From positions 58,778 through 122,777 of the forward strand of contig NZ_JAELTI010000005.1 in the NCBI RefSeq assembly GCF_016428755.1: 64,000 bases of DNA, written 5' to 3'. Below are positions 1 through 7,734 of the stretch, piece after piece. The notes under the pieces were generated by a model that saw only the letters and a list, made by a program, of their open reading frames with translations, did no database searches and was not told the DNA's origin. Source of the stretch: Allobosea sp. ASV33 (GTDB taxonomy: Bacteria > Pseudomonadota > Alphaproteobacteria > Rhizobiales > Beijerinckiaceae). Position 1 is the stretch's first letter. Every line of letters begins with the position of its first letter. The position numbers and the translations under genes are program-made.

Positions 1-984
1 GATCAGCTCTTCCTTGGCCCAGATGCCGGAGAGCGGGTTGAGCCCGTTGGTCACGGCCTTGCCGAAGACGATCACGTCCGGCTGCACGCCGAAATGCTCG
101 ATCGACCAGAGCTTTCCGGTCCGGTAGAAGCCCATCTGGATCTCGTCGACGACCAGCAGGATGCCATGGTCGTCGAGGACCTTCTTCAGGCCGGTGAAGA
201 AATTCGGCGGCGGGATGACGTAGCCGCCCGTGCCCTGCAAGGGCTCGACATAGAAGGCGGCGTATTCGGCCTGGCGGGTCTTGGGATCCCAGACGCCGTT
301 ATATTCGCTCTCGAACAGGCGGGCGAACTGCGCGACGCAGTGCTCGCCATACTCTTCCTTGCTCATGCCCTTCGGGCCGCGGAAGTGATAGGGGAACGGG
401 ATGAAATGCGCTCGCTCGCCGAAATGGCCGAAGCGGCGGCGATAGCGATAGGACGAGGTGATCGCGGAGGCGCCGAGCGTGCGGCCGTGATAGCCGCCCT
501 CGAAGGCGAACATCAGGCTTTTGCCGTTGCAGGCATTGCGCACGAGCTTAAGCGAATCTTCGACCGCCTGAGCGCCGCCGACATTGAAATGGACCCGGCC
601 CTTGGCGCCGAACTTGCGCTGGGCGTCCTTGGCGATCATCGCCGCGAGCTCGATCTTCTCGCGGTGGAGATACTGGCTGGCGACCTGCGGCAGCGTGTCG
701 ATCTGGCGCTTCAGCGCATTGTTGAGGCGCGGATTGGCGTAGCCGAAATTGACCGCCGAATACCACATCTGCAGGTCGAGGAAGCGGTTGCCCGCCGCGT
801 CGAGCATGAAGGAGCCCTCGCAGCCCGAGAAGATCTTCGGGAACTGCGTGTAGTGGACCGTGTCGCCATGCGAGCAGTACTCGGCCTCGAGCGCGAGCAG
901 GCGCGCCTCTTCGGCCGCAAGGCCGGCGAGGTTCACCGAGGCAGCAGCGGCCAAGCGGTCCTGCTGAAGAACGCCGTCATCCAT
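1..984 (-). CDS. Class III (PLP) aminotransferase, C-terminus beyond left edge
   Basis: The reading frame is open from an ATG at 984 to the window edge (328 codons), so the C-terminal part is missing. Class III aminotransferase features are clear: an N-terminal stretch FLDLQMWYSAVNFGYANPRL, the cofactor-binding VDEIQMGFYRTG segment, and VFGKAVTNG with the expected Schiff-base lysine at about residue 309. The start overlaps the end of the upstream HAD phosphatase by 8 nt, so the two are almost certainly co-transcribed and translationally coupled. Other starts near 980 are in a different frame. The family deaminates omega-amines or amino acids onto pyruvate or 2-oxoglutarate; the substrate cannot be read from the sequence. 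Family call strong, function open. Confidence 0.9.
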   Translation of the reverse strand, partial: MDDGVLQQDRLAAAASVNLAGLAAEEARLLALEAEYCSHGDTVHYTQFPKIFSGCEGSFMLDAAGNRFLDLQMWYSAVNFGYANPRLNNALKRQIDTLPQVASQYLHREKIELAAMIAKDAQRKFGAKGRVHFNVGGAQAVEDSLKLVRNACNGKSLMFAFEGGYHGRTLGASAITSSYRYRRRFGHFGERAHFIPFPYHFRGPKGMSKEEYGEHCVAQFARLFESEYNGVWDPKTRQAEYAAFYVEPLQGTGGYVIPPPNFFTGLKKVLDDHGILLVVDEIQMGFYRTGKLWSIEHFGVQPDVIVFGKAVTNGLNPLSGIWAKEELI

Positions 985-1669
985 CGATCTTGTCCTTGAG
1001 GTGGAGGCCCGCCACGGCCGGGACGACGCCCGTCAGCATCTCTTCGAGGAGACGCGCCGCATCGGCGAGCTGGGAGAAGGCGTGGTGCTCCACGCCCGCC
1101 TGGACGCAATGCGCAACCAGGCCGTTCTTGGCGAAGACGAGATCGGCCCGCTCCGCGATGCAGAAATCCGAGCGGCCGTCGCCGACCAGGATGGTGGCGG
1201 GCCGGCCGAGGCTGCGCGCAACGCCGCATTTGCAGGTGCCGCTGGCACAACTGCCGTCACGGGCCGCATGCGGCGAGGTCAGGCGCCAGCGATCCCCGCC
1301 GATCGGCTCGATATGATTGGCGATGACCGGAAGCTCGGTGAGGCCGGCGCGACGCAACAAGGTGCGGATCGTGCGGTCGAGACCATCCGAGACCACCGTG
1401 ACCGGAACGCCATGGCGCATGCAGGTCCGGACGAAGGCGACGAAGCCCCAATCGATCTCGAAGCTTTCGACGAAGGTGTCGAGCACGTCGGGCGAGACAT
1501 GCAGCAGCGCGATCTGGCGCTCCATGCATTCGCGCGAACCGATCCGGCCCGCGACCCAGTCTTCCTCGATCGCCTCCCAGCCCGGCTCCGCGAAACGCGC
1601 GAGAATCCGATCGGTCGTGTCCGCCAGAGAGATCGTGCCGTCAAAATCGACAATCGCCTGCCACTGCAT
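977..1669 (-). CDS. HAD-superfamily (IB, MtnX/SerB-like) phosphatase
   Basis: A 230-residue cytosolic HAD hydrolase. Motif I is VDFDGT (nucleophile Asp8, acid/base Asp10), motif II is VVSDG near residues 92-96, and motif IV is GDGRSD at 163-168. Between them is an unusual Cys cluster (Cys141, Cys146, Cys148). The family removes phosphate from small metabolites, for example phosphoserine or methylthiopentenyl-phosphate. I chose ATG 1669 because it lies just before the DFDGT strand and about 27 nt downstream of the predicted start site of a sigma-54-like promoter; an upstream TTG at 1723 would overlap that promoter. It is followed by an aminotransferase that it overlaps, which suggests a dephosphorylation plus transamination route for a phosphorylated amine. 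Substrate unknown. Confidence 0.82.
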   Translation of the reverse strand: MQWQAIVDFDGTISLADTTDRILARFAEPGWEAIEEDWVAGRIGSRECMERQIALLHVSPDVLDTFVESFEIDWGFVAFVRTCMRHGVPVTVVSDGLDRTIRTLLRRAGLTELPVIANHIEPIGGDRWRLTSPHAARDGSCASGTCKCGVARSLGRPATILVGDGRSDFCIAERADLVFAKNGLVAHCVQAGVEHHAFSQLADAARLLEEMLTGVVPAVAGLHLKDKIDG

Positions 1670-1707
1670 CTGCGTCGAAAGCCTCGCCTTTTTCACGAGC
1701 ACCTTCG

Positions 1708-1722
1708 GCAAGCCCTGTGCCA
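1708..1722 (-). promoter_or_regulatory. Candidate sigma-54 (-24/-12) promoter
   Basis: On the minus strand the sequence is TGGCACAGGGCTTGC, matching the sigma-54 consensus TGGCAC-N5-TTGC with the canonical GG and GC spacing. It points at the HAD-aminotransferase operon, whose ATG at 1669 lies where a leader would put it. Farther upstream (1783-1791 and 1802-1810) two near-identical 9-mers, ATTTTGCAG and ATTTTGTAG, sit 19 bp apart and could be part of an activator site. This suggests nitrogen-type control; no adjacent enhancer-binding protein gene is present. Confidence 0.5.
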
Positions 1723-1850
1723 AGCGCCAAGATATTGATTTATATGAGATTACTTAACTTCAAACGAATTTCGGAACACCCGATTTTGCAGGCCACTCCA
1801 AATTTTGTAGCAACCAACGGGGCAAGCTGATGCCGCGGACCCGTAGCCCT

Positions 1851-3209
1851 CTAGGAGCAGGCAACTTCCAGACGCACATGCGTCATGCCGTTCTCGCGCG
1901 ACACCGTCAGACCCCCGCCATGAGCTTCGGCAACCTCCGTCGCGATCGAGAGGCCGAGCCCGGAACCGGTGGAGTCAGCCCCCTTGGCAAAGGGGCGCGC
2001 CAGTTCCGTGAGCGGAGCGGCGAACCCTTCCCCATCATCGGCCACCTCGATCCAGGCGCGCCCGGGCCCTTCGCCCACCGCCACGACGAGCCGGCTGCGG
2101 GCGCCGTGCTTCAGTGCGTTGTCGATGAGATTCCCCAGGGCCTCGCGCAAGCTCACCGCATCGCCGTTCACCACCGGCGAGCCCTCCGCAGGCTCGAAAG
2201 CAATGTCGACCTCGCGTGAGAGCGAGAGCGGAACAGCCTTGGCCAGCACGGCCTTGGCCAGTTCGTTGAGGTCGACCGGCGCCGTTGCGGCCGCATCCTT
2301 GCGGTGGATCACCATCGCATGGTCGAGCAATTGCCCCGTGAGCCGCCCGAGCTCCGCCGTGCGCTCATGGATGCGCTTGACGGTATCGGCCTTGCGCCGC
2401 GAGGGGGGCGTGCCGATCAGAATCTCGACCTGGGCATCGAGCGCGGCCAATGGCGTGCGGATCTGGTGCGCGGCGTCGGCGATGAAGCGCTGCATGACCG
2501 CCATCCGCTCGGACAGGCGGCGCATGAAGTCGTCGATCGCCTCGACGAGGTTGCGGATTTCCAGCGGCGGTTCGGCTGCGATCGGGCGCAGGTCGTCGGG
2601 GCGCCGGCTGGCGATCTCGCGCTCGATGCGGGTCAGCGGCTTCAGCGCCAGCGTCACCGCATAGGCGGCCGCCAGCAGCGCCAGCACGCTCATCACGGCG
2701 ATGACGCCGAGCGCCTTGAGCGTCAGGTCGCGCGCCAGCGCGCGCCGGGCCTCGGTGGTCTGCGCCACGACGATCGTCGACCAGTTATTGGTTCCGGGCA
2801 TGTCGATCTGCCGTGCGAGCGTCGCGATCCGCACCGGCTGGCCCTGATAGGTACCGTCTTCGATAACGACGCCGGCGCGGGTCTCCACCGGATCGGCGTC
2901 CGATACGAGATCCTCGTAGCCGGCGACGACGATCCCGCGCGGATCGACCACCTTGTAGAAGACGAGATCGTAGTCGGCGAGCGTCGCAATCGTGGAAACC
3001 GGCGGTTCGACCGTGACGACGCCGCCCTGGACATAGACGTTCTCGGCGATCTGCACCGCGCCGCCACGGAGTAAACGGTCATAGGCCTGCTGGGCCGCGA
3101 GCGAGGACGATTGCCAGGCGGCAGCACCCAGCACGACCGCGCCCGCAGCCAGCACCACTGCCAGCACGGCGATGATGCGGAAGCGCAGCGACAGGCGCAG
3201 CTCAGACAA
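1851..3209 (-). CDS. Two-component sensor histidine kinase, TctE-like
   Basis: Membrane sensor kinase of about 452 residues. Order of parts: short cytoplasmic start, a transmembrane helix (FRIIAVLAVVLAAGAVVLG), a periplasmic sensor of about 130 residues of the 2CSK_N type, a second helix, HAMP-like linker, H-box AAHQIRTPLAAL with the phospho-accepting His near residue 248, N-box NLIDNALKHG, and ATP-binding DDGEGF and GSGLGLSIA motifs. I place the start at TTG 3209, overlapping the response regulator end by 8 nt; an in-frame ATG at 3260 would overlap it by 59 nt and add a tail not typical of the family. It forms an operon with the regulator just upstream and is divergent from an ABC importer, which it probably controls. 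Confidence 0.88.
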   Translation of the reverse strand: MSELRLSLRFRIIAVLAVVLAAGAVVLGAAAWQSSSLAAQQAYDRLLRGGAVQIAENVYVQGGVVTVEPPVSTIATLADYDLVFYKVVDPRGIVVAGYEDLVSDADPVETRAGVVIEDGTYQGQPVRIATLARQIDMPGTNNWSTIVVAQTTEARRALARDLTLKALGVIAVMSVLALLAAAYAVTLALKPLTRIEREIASRRPDDLRPIAAEPPLEIRNLVEAIDDFMRRLSERMAVMQRFIADAAHQIRTPLAALDAQVEILIGTPPSRRKADTVKRIHERTAELGRLTGQLLDHAMVIHRKDAAATAPVDLNELAKAVLAKAVPLSLSREVDIAFEPAEGSPVVNGDAVSLREALGNLIDNALKHGARSRLVVAVGEGPGRAWIEVADDGEGFAAPLTELARPFAKGADSTGSGLGLSIATEVAEAHGGGLTVSRENGMTHVRLEVACS

Positions 3210-3867
3210 CCGCAAGCTGATACCCCAATCCGCGCAGGGTCCTGATCTCGACCGAGGCATCCGCCAGCTTGCGGCGCAGGCGCGCGACGAACTGCTCGAC
3301 CGCGTTGGGGCTCGCTTCCTGGTCGAAATTGAAGAGCTGCTCGACCAGCTCCTCCTTGGGCACGATCCGGTCGGGACGGGCGGCGAGGATTTCGAGGACG
3401 GTCAGTTCGCGCCGCGTCAGGTTGAGCGGCCGGTCATTGACGCTCGCGACGCGCCCGGCCCTATCGATGACGAGCGGCCCGACGCGGAGGAGGTTGTCGG
3501 ATTGGCCCGCACTGCGCCGCAGCAGGGCGCGCGCACGGGCTTCAAGCTCGCCATAGTCGAAGGGCTTGACCAGGTAGTCGTCGGCGCCGAGATCGAGCGC
3601 GCCGATCCGCTCGTCCACCGCCGAGCGCGCCGTCAGCACCAGCACCGGCGTCTTCAGGCGCCGCGCCCGCATCTGGCGGAGCACCGCCAGACCGTCCTGG
3701 CCGGGCAGGCTGAGATCGAGCACGACGAGGTCATAGGCCTGCACATGCAGCAGCTCGGCTGCCGTGATGCCGTCCTGCTCCCAGTCGACGGCGTGGCCGA
3801 TCTTCTCCAGCCGCATTATCACGGCCTCGGCGATATCGGCGGTGTCCTCGACGACCAGTACGCGCAA
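3202..3867 (-). CDS. OmpR-family response regulator, TctD-like
   Basis: About 221 residues. The receiver domain begins MRVLVVEDTADIAEAV, has the phospho-acceptor Asp in VVLDLSLPG (about residue 51) and the conserved Lys in VKPFDYGE; the C-terminal winged helix ends with the typical ARLRRKL...IRTLRGLGYQL. I prefer TTG 3867 over TTG 3876 because a GAAAGGG ribosome-binding site sits 9 nt before it and directly abuts the other. It is the first gene of the operon with the kinase and is divergent from the ABC importer at 3994. TctD/TctE pairs usually govern carboxylate uptake, but the importer here is of the NitT/TauT type, so the inducer is uncertain. Confidence 0.9.
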   Translation of the reverse strand: MRVLVVEDTADIAEAVIMRLEKIGHAVDWEQDGITAAELLHVQAYDLVVLDLSLPGQDGLAVLRQMRARRLKTPVLVLTARSAVDERIGALDLGADDYLVKPFDYGELEARARALLRRSAGQSDNLLRVGPLVIDRAGRVASVNDRPLNLTRRELTVLEILAARPDRIVPKEELVEQLFNFDQEASPNAVEQFVARLRRKLADASVEIRTLRGLGYQLAVV

Positions 3868-3911
3868 GCGGATCAACCCTTTCTCTCATTCCGGCTCCCC
3901 AAAGGCAGCCA

Positions 3912-3927
3912 GTCAGGTTCACGTCAG
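3912..3927. promoter_or_regulatory. Possible response-regulator direct repeat
   Basis: Two GTCAG pentamers start 11 bp apart (3912 and 3923) in the 126-bp divergent gap between the regulator and the ABC importer. OmpR-family regulators commonly bind half-sites about one helical turn apart. The repeat is short, so this is only a candidate. Confidence 0.25.
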
Positions 3928-3993
3928 CTTGGCAGGCTATCCCATCTCTCAAGCGCCCATAAGTGCGCAAGGAAACGAAACAAGGGAGGGTTC

Positions 3994-4773
3994 ATGCTGG
4001 CCCCGTTCGACGCTGCAACTGCGACTCCGCTCCTTTCGGTGAAGGGCGTGACGCTGCAATACAAGACGCCCGACGTGGTGGTGACCGCAACGCGGCGCGT
4101 CTCCTTCGACGTCTATCCGTCCGACCGCTTCGTCCTGCTCGGTCCCTCTGGCTGCGGCAAGTCGACCCTGCTCAAGGCGATCGGCGGCTATCTCACGCCG
4201 GTCGAGGGCGAGATCAGCCTGAAGAGCCGGAAGGTCTCCGGCCCCGGCCCGGACCGGATGATGGTGTTCCAGGAATTCGACCAGCTCCTGCCCTGGAAGA
4301 CGGTGCGCGAGAACGTGGTCTTCGCGCTGACGGCCTCGGGCCGCGCCACGCAGGCCGAAGCCGAGGAGCGCGCGCGCTCCTATATCGACAAGGTCGGGCT
4401 GACCAAGTTCATCGACAGCTATCCGCATATGCTCTCCGGCGGCATGAAGCAGCGCGTCGCGATTGCCCGCGGCATGGCGATGGAGCCCGATGTCCTGCTG
4501 ATGGACGAGCCCTTCGCCGCGCTCGACGCCCTCACCCGCCGCAAGATGCAGGATGAACTGCTGCGGCTCTGGGACGACACGAAGTTCACCGTGCTCTTCG
4601 TCACCCACTCGATCGAGGAGGCGATCAGGATCGGCACCCGCATCCTGCTGCTCTCGCCGCATCCGGGCGAGGTCAAGGCGGAGCTCAATAGCGTACCGGT
4701 CGAGGAGATGGGCACCGGCAAGCAGGCCGCGCTCGAAACCCGCATCAACGACATGCTGTTCGCGCATCATTGA
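3994..4773 (+). CDS. ABC importer ATP-binding protein, NitT/TauT family
   Basis: A 259-residue ATPase of the NrtD/SsuB/TauB type. Walker A is GPSGCGKS at residues 50-57, the Q-loop is VFQEFDQLLPW, the signature is LSGGMKQR, Walker B is VLLMDEPFAALD, and the H-loop is FVTHS. The ATG at 3994 is preceded by a strong GGGAGG site. It is the first gene of a three-gene importer with a permease 16 nt downstream and then a periplasmic binding protein. The family takes up nitrate, alkanesulfonates, taurine, pyrimidine precursors and similar small molecules; which one is unclear here. Confidence 0.93.
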   Translation: MLAPFDAATATPLLSVKGVTLQYKTPDVVVTATRRVSFDVYPSDRFVLLGPSGCGKSTLLKAIGGYLTPVEGEISLKSRKVSGPGPDRMMVFQEFDQLLPWKTVRENVVFALTASGRATQAEAEERARSYIDKVGLTKFIDSYPHMLSGGMKQRVAIARGMAMEPDVLLMDEPFAALDALTRRKMQDELLRLWDDTKFTVLFVTHSIEEAIRIGTRILLLSPHPGEVKAELNSVPVEEMGTGKQAALETRINDMLFAHH

Positions 4774-4789
4774 ACCGGAGGAGACCGAC

Positions 4790-5656
4790 ATGACCGACCT
4801 CGTCAGCTTCCGTCCGGAAATCATCCGCGACGTCAATTCCAGCGACGCCCCCGTCGTCGCCAAGACCATCGGCTGGGCCGAGCGGATCTACCGCATCGGC
4901 TTCGTCCGCAAGGGCCTGATCCTCGCCGTGCTCGCCCTCGCCTGGGAAGCCTATGGCCGATGGCTCGGCAATCCCCTGCTGTTTCCCACATTCGGCCAGA
5001 CGGTCCAGGCCTTCGTCGAGAACATCGCCAACGGCGTCATCCCGGCGCGCATGCTGGTCTCGCTGCAGACCCTCGTCATCGGCTACGGCATCGGCATCGT
5101 GCTCGCCGCGCTGCTGACGACGCTGGCGATCGGCTCGCGCATCGGCGCGGACCTCCTGGAAACGCTGACCTCGATGTTCAACCCGCTGCCGGCGATCGCG
5201 CTCCTGCCGCTGGCGCTGATCTGGTTCGGGCTGGGCACCGGCAGCGTCATCTTCGTGCTGGTGCATTCGGTGCTCTGGGCGATCGCGCTCAACACCCATG
5301 CCGGCTTCCGGTCCGTGTCGAACACGCTGCGCATGGTCGGGCAGAACTACGGGCTGCGCGGCCTGAAGCTGGTGCGGCTCATCCTGATCCCGGCCGCCTT
5401 CCCGGCGATCCTGACCGGGCTCAAGGTCGGCTGGGCCTTCGCCTGGCGCACGCTGATCGCGGCCGAGCTCGTCTTCGGCGTCTCCTCGGGCTCCGGCGGC
5501 CTCGGCTGGTTCATCTTCGAGAACCGCAACCAGCTCGAGACGGCCAACGTCTTCGCCGGCCTGTTCACCGTGATCCTGATCGGTCTCTTCGTCGAGAACG
5601 TCATCTTCGCCACCATCGAGCGCAAGACGATCCGCCGCTGGGGCATGCAGCACTAA
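4790..5656 (+). CDS. ABC importer permease, NitT/TauT family
   Basis: A 288-residue inner-membrane permease with about six hydrophobic segments and the BPD_transp_1 EAA-type loop near RMVGQNYGLRGLKLVRLILIP, followed by ILTGLKVGWAFAWRTLIAAELVFG, which is typical of SsuC/TauC-type permeases. It lies 16 nt after its ATPase gene with a GGAGGAGA ribosome site, so it is in the same operon. A palindromic intergenic repeat separates it from the binding-protein gene and could tune relative expression. Confidence 0.92.
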   Translation: MTDLVSFRPEIIRDVNSSDAPVVAKTIGWAERIYRIGFVRKGLILAVLALAWEAYGRWLGNPLLFPTFGQTVQAFVENIANGVIPARMLVSLQTLVIGYGIGIVLAALLTTLAIGSRIGADLLETLTSMFNPLPAIALLPLALIWFGLGTGSVIFVLVHSVLWAIALNTHAGFRSVSNTLRMVGQNYGLRGLKLVRLILIPAAFPAILTGLKVGWAFAWRTLIAAELVFGVSSGSGGLGWFIFENRNQLETANVFAGLFTVILIGLFVENVIFATIERKTIRRWGMQH

Positions 5657-5670
5657 GCTCTTGCACTATC

Positions 5671-5714
5671 GCATTTTCTTCACGCGAACCGGCATCCACT
5701 TCGCTTGAAAATGC
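5671..5714. repeat. Intergenic palindromic repeat
   Basis: Inverted repeat with perfect 8-bp arms GCATTTTC (5671-5678) and GAAAATGC (5707-5714) around a core containing ACGCGAACCGGCATCCACTT. It resembles palindromes I know from intergenic regions of Hyphomicrobiales. It lies inside the ABC operon between permease and binding protein, where an RNA hairpin could stabilise or attenuate the message. Confidence 0.6.
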
Positions 5715-5761
5715 TTCTGAACTCAAAAGGCCGAACGGCCGTCAATCGGAGGAGAATACCC

Positions 5762-6781
5762 ATGGCATTCAAGACATTCCTGCGCACCGCCTTCACCGTC
5801 GCCGCCCTCGGCGTGGCGCTCGCCACCGCCCCGGCCCGCGCCGAGGTCTCGGAAGTCCGCATCTCCAAGGGCTTTGGCATCCTCTACCTGCCGCTCTTCG
5901 TGATGCAGGACCAGCAGTTCCTGGAGAAGCGCGCCAAGGCCGCCGGCCTCGGCGACATCAAGGTGACCTGGCTGATGCTTGATGGCGGCAACGTCATCAA
6001 CGACGCGATGATGGCCGGCACGCTCGACTTCGCCGGCACCGGCGCGCCGGGCTTCGTCACGCTCTGGGCCAAGGCCAAGGGCATTCCGGGCGTCGAGGTC
6101 GTCGGCGTCTCCGGCATGAGCTCGACCTCGCTGTGGCTGATGGCGAACAAGCCGGAACTCAAGTCGCTGAAGGACTTCACCGCGACCGACAAGATCGCGC
6201 TGCCGGGCATCAAGACTTCGCTTGCCGCCGTCGTGCTGCAGATGATCGCCGCCAAGGAATTCGGCGACGCCAACTACGCCAAGATGGACCCGATGACGGT
6301 CAGCTTGCCGCATCCGGAAGCGCTCGCCGCGCTCGTCGGCGGCAAGACCGAGATCAAGGCGCATTTCACCTCGCCGCCCTTCCAGTACATCGAGGCCAAG
6401 AGCCCCGGCATCCACCGCGTGCTCAACTCGGTCGACTATCTCGGCAACCTGACGCTCGACGTGACCTTCGCGCCCAAGAAGTTCGTCGATGCCAATCCGA
6501 AGATGACCCAGGCCTTCATCGACGCGATGGACGACGCCAACGCCCTGATCGAGAAGGACAAGAAGCTCGCCGCCGAGATCTTCGCCAAGGCCTCCAAGGT
6601 GAAGATCGACGCCGCCGAGGTCCAGGAGATGATCGAGGACAAGGACGCCCGCTTCACAGCGACGCCCGAAGGCGTGATGAAATTCGCCGAGTTCATGCAC
6701 AAGGCCGGCTCGATCAAGGTCAAGCCCGCGAAGTGGAGCGACATGTTCGTGCCCCAGCTCGCCGGCCGCTCGGGCAGCTAG
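5762..6781 (+). CDS. ABC importer periplasmic substrate-binding protein, NitT/TauT family
   Basis: A 339-residue exported protein. The first 28 residues are a Sec signal peptide ending APARA before EVSEVRISKG. The mature part has the NMT1/SsuA-like pattern: GFGILYLPLFVMQDQQFLEK, GGNVINDAMMAGTLDFAGTGAP, then a DKIALPGIKTS segment. The ATG at 5762 has a good GGAGGAGAA site 6 nt upstream. A strong hairpin terminator follows at 6816-6845, so this closes the operon. The ligand cannot be read from the sequence; divergence from a TctDE-like sensor would fit an organic anion. Confidence 0.9.
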   Translation: MAFKTFLRTAFTVAALGVALATAPARAEVSEVRISKGFGILYLPLFVMQDQQFLEKRAKAAGLGDIKVTWLMLDGGNVINDAMMAGTLDFAGTGAPGFVTLWAKAKGIPGVEVVGVSGMSSTSLWLMANKPELKSLKDFTATDKIALPGIKTSLAAVVLQMIAAKEFGDANYAKMDPMTVSLPHPEALAALVGGKTEIKAHFTSPPFQYIEAKSPGIHRVLNSVDYLGNLTLDVTFAPKKFVDANPKMTQAFIDAMDDANALIEKDKKLAAEIFAKASKVKIDAAEVQEMIEDKDARFTATPEGVMKFAEFMHKAGSIKVKPAKWSDMFVPQLAGRSGS

Positions 6782-6815
6782 GCGACGCGACATCCGGCAA
6801 CGGATGCTTTCGGAA

Positions 6816-6845
6816 GGGCGCGGCTTCCACGAGCCGCGCCCTTTT
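6816..6845 (+). terminator. Rho-independent terminator
   Basis: A perfect 10-bp stem GGGCGCGGCT / AGCCGCGCCC with a 6-nt loop, followed directly by TTTT. It lies 35 nt after the binding-protein stop codon and separates the importer from the DeoR operon. Confidence 0.88.
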
Positions 6846-6889
6846 GCGTTGCGATTGCCAAGCCTCGATCAACTTCCTATGCCGGAGCC

Positions 6890-7660
6890 ATGACACGCGA
6901 CATCGCAGCGCGACGGCACCACGCCATCCTGGCGAAGCTCGACGAGACCGGCTCGGTCACCGTCGAGGAGCTGGCGCAGGCGCTCGACGTCTCGCGCGAG
7001 ACGGTCCGGCGCGATCTCAAGGCCCTGTCGGCGGGCGGATCGCTGGCGATCGTCCATGGCGGCGCGATCCGCAACGAGCGCTCGGAAGCCTCGTTCGCCA
7101 GCCGCCGTACCGTGAACCGCGCCGGCAAAGAGACCATAGCCGATCTCGCGGTCTCGATGATCGGCGACGGCACGACCATCCTGCTCGATTCCGGCACGAC
7201 GACCGAAGCGCTGGCACGGGCGCTGGCACGCTCCGACCGCAAGCGCCTGATCGTGCACACGACCTCGCTGGAGAATGCCCGGCTCGCCAGCCGCCTCGCT
7301 GACGCCCGCGTCTTCCTGATCGGCGGCGAATTCGACCGCAACGAGGATGCGACCACCGGCCCGGAGACCTTGCGGGCGATCGCGCGGCTTTCAGCCGATT
7401 TCGCCTTCGTCAGCGTCGGCGGCATCGATCAGGGCGGGTACGTCACCGACTATACGCGCGCCGGAGCCGCGACCCGGACCGCCCTGCTGAACGCGGCGGA
7501 GCAGGGTTTCCTGATGGCCGACAGCAGCAAGTTCGGGCTCGTCCTGCCGAGCCGGATCGGCGGCGACAAGCCTTGCGCGGGACTGCTTGTCGACCAGGCG
7601 CCGCCCGCTCCGCTCGCGGCGAAACTGACGGAGCAAGGGGTCCGAATCCACGTCGGATGA
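6890..7660 (+). CDS. DeoR/GlpR-family transcriptional regulator
   Basis: A 256-residue repressor. The N-terminal HTH_DeoR domain reads RHHAILAKLDETGSVTVEELAQALDVSRETVRRDLKAL; the C-terminal DeoRC sensor contains ILLDSGTTT, LIGGEFDRN, FVSVGGID and LLMADSSKFG-like motifs, which usually sense a phosphorylated sugar or related metabolite. It lies directly upstream of the dimethylglycine-dehydrogenase-like gene and purU on the same strand and probably controls them. The gap to the next gene (7661-7734) holds a T-rich stretch but no clear hairpin. Confidence 0.92.
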   Translation: MTRDIAARRHHAILAKLDETGSVTVEELAQALDVSRETVRRDLKALSAGGSLAIVHGGAIRNERSEASFASRRTVNRAGKETIADLAVSMIGDGTTILLDSGTTTEALARALARSDRKRLIVHTTSLENARLASRLADARVFLIGGEFDRNEDATTGPETLRAIARLSADFAFVSVGGIDQGGYVTDYTRAGAATRTALLNAAEQGFLMADSSKFGLVLPSRIGGDKPCAGLLVDQAPPAPLAAKLTEQGVRIHVG

Positions 7661-7734
7661 TTTGCCCGTTTTTGTGGTTTTTTGTTGTTTTCTCATTTCG
7701 ACGCGCTAAGCTGCCTTCCATCGCGGAGGCGCTC

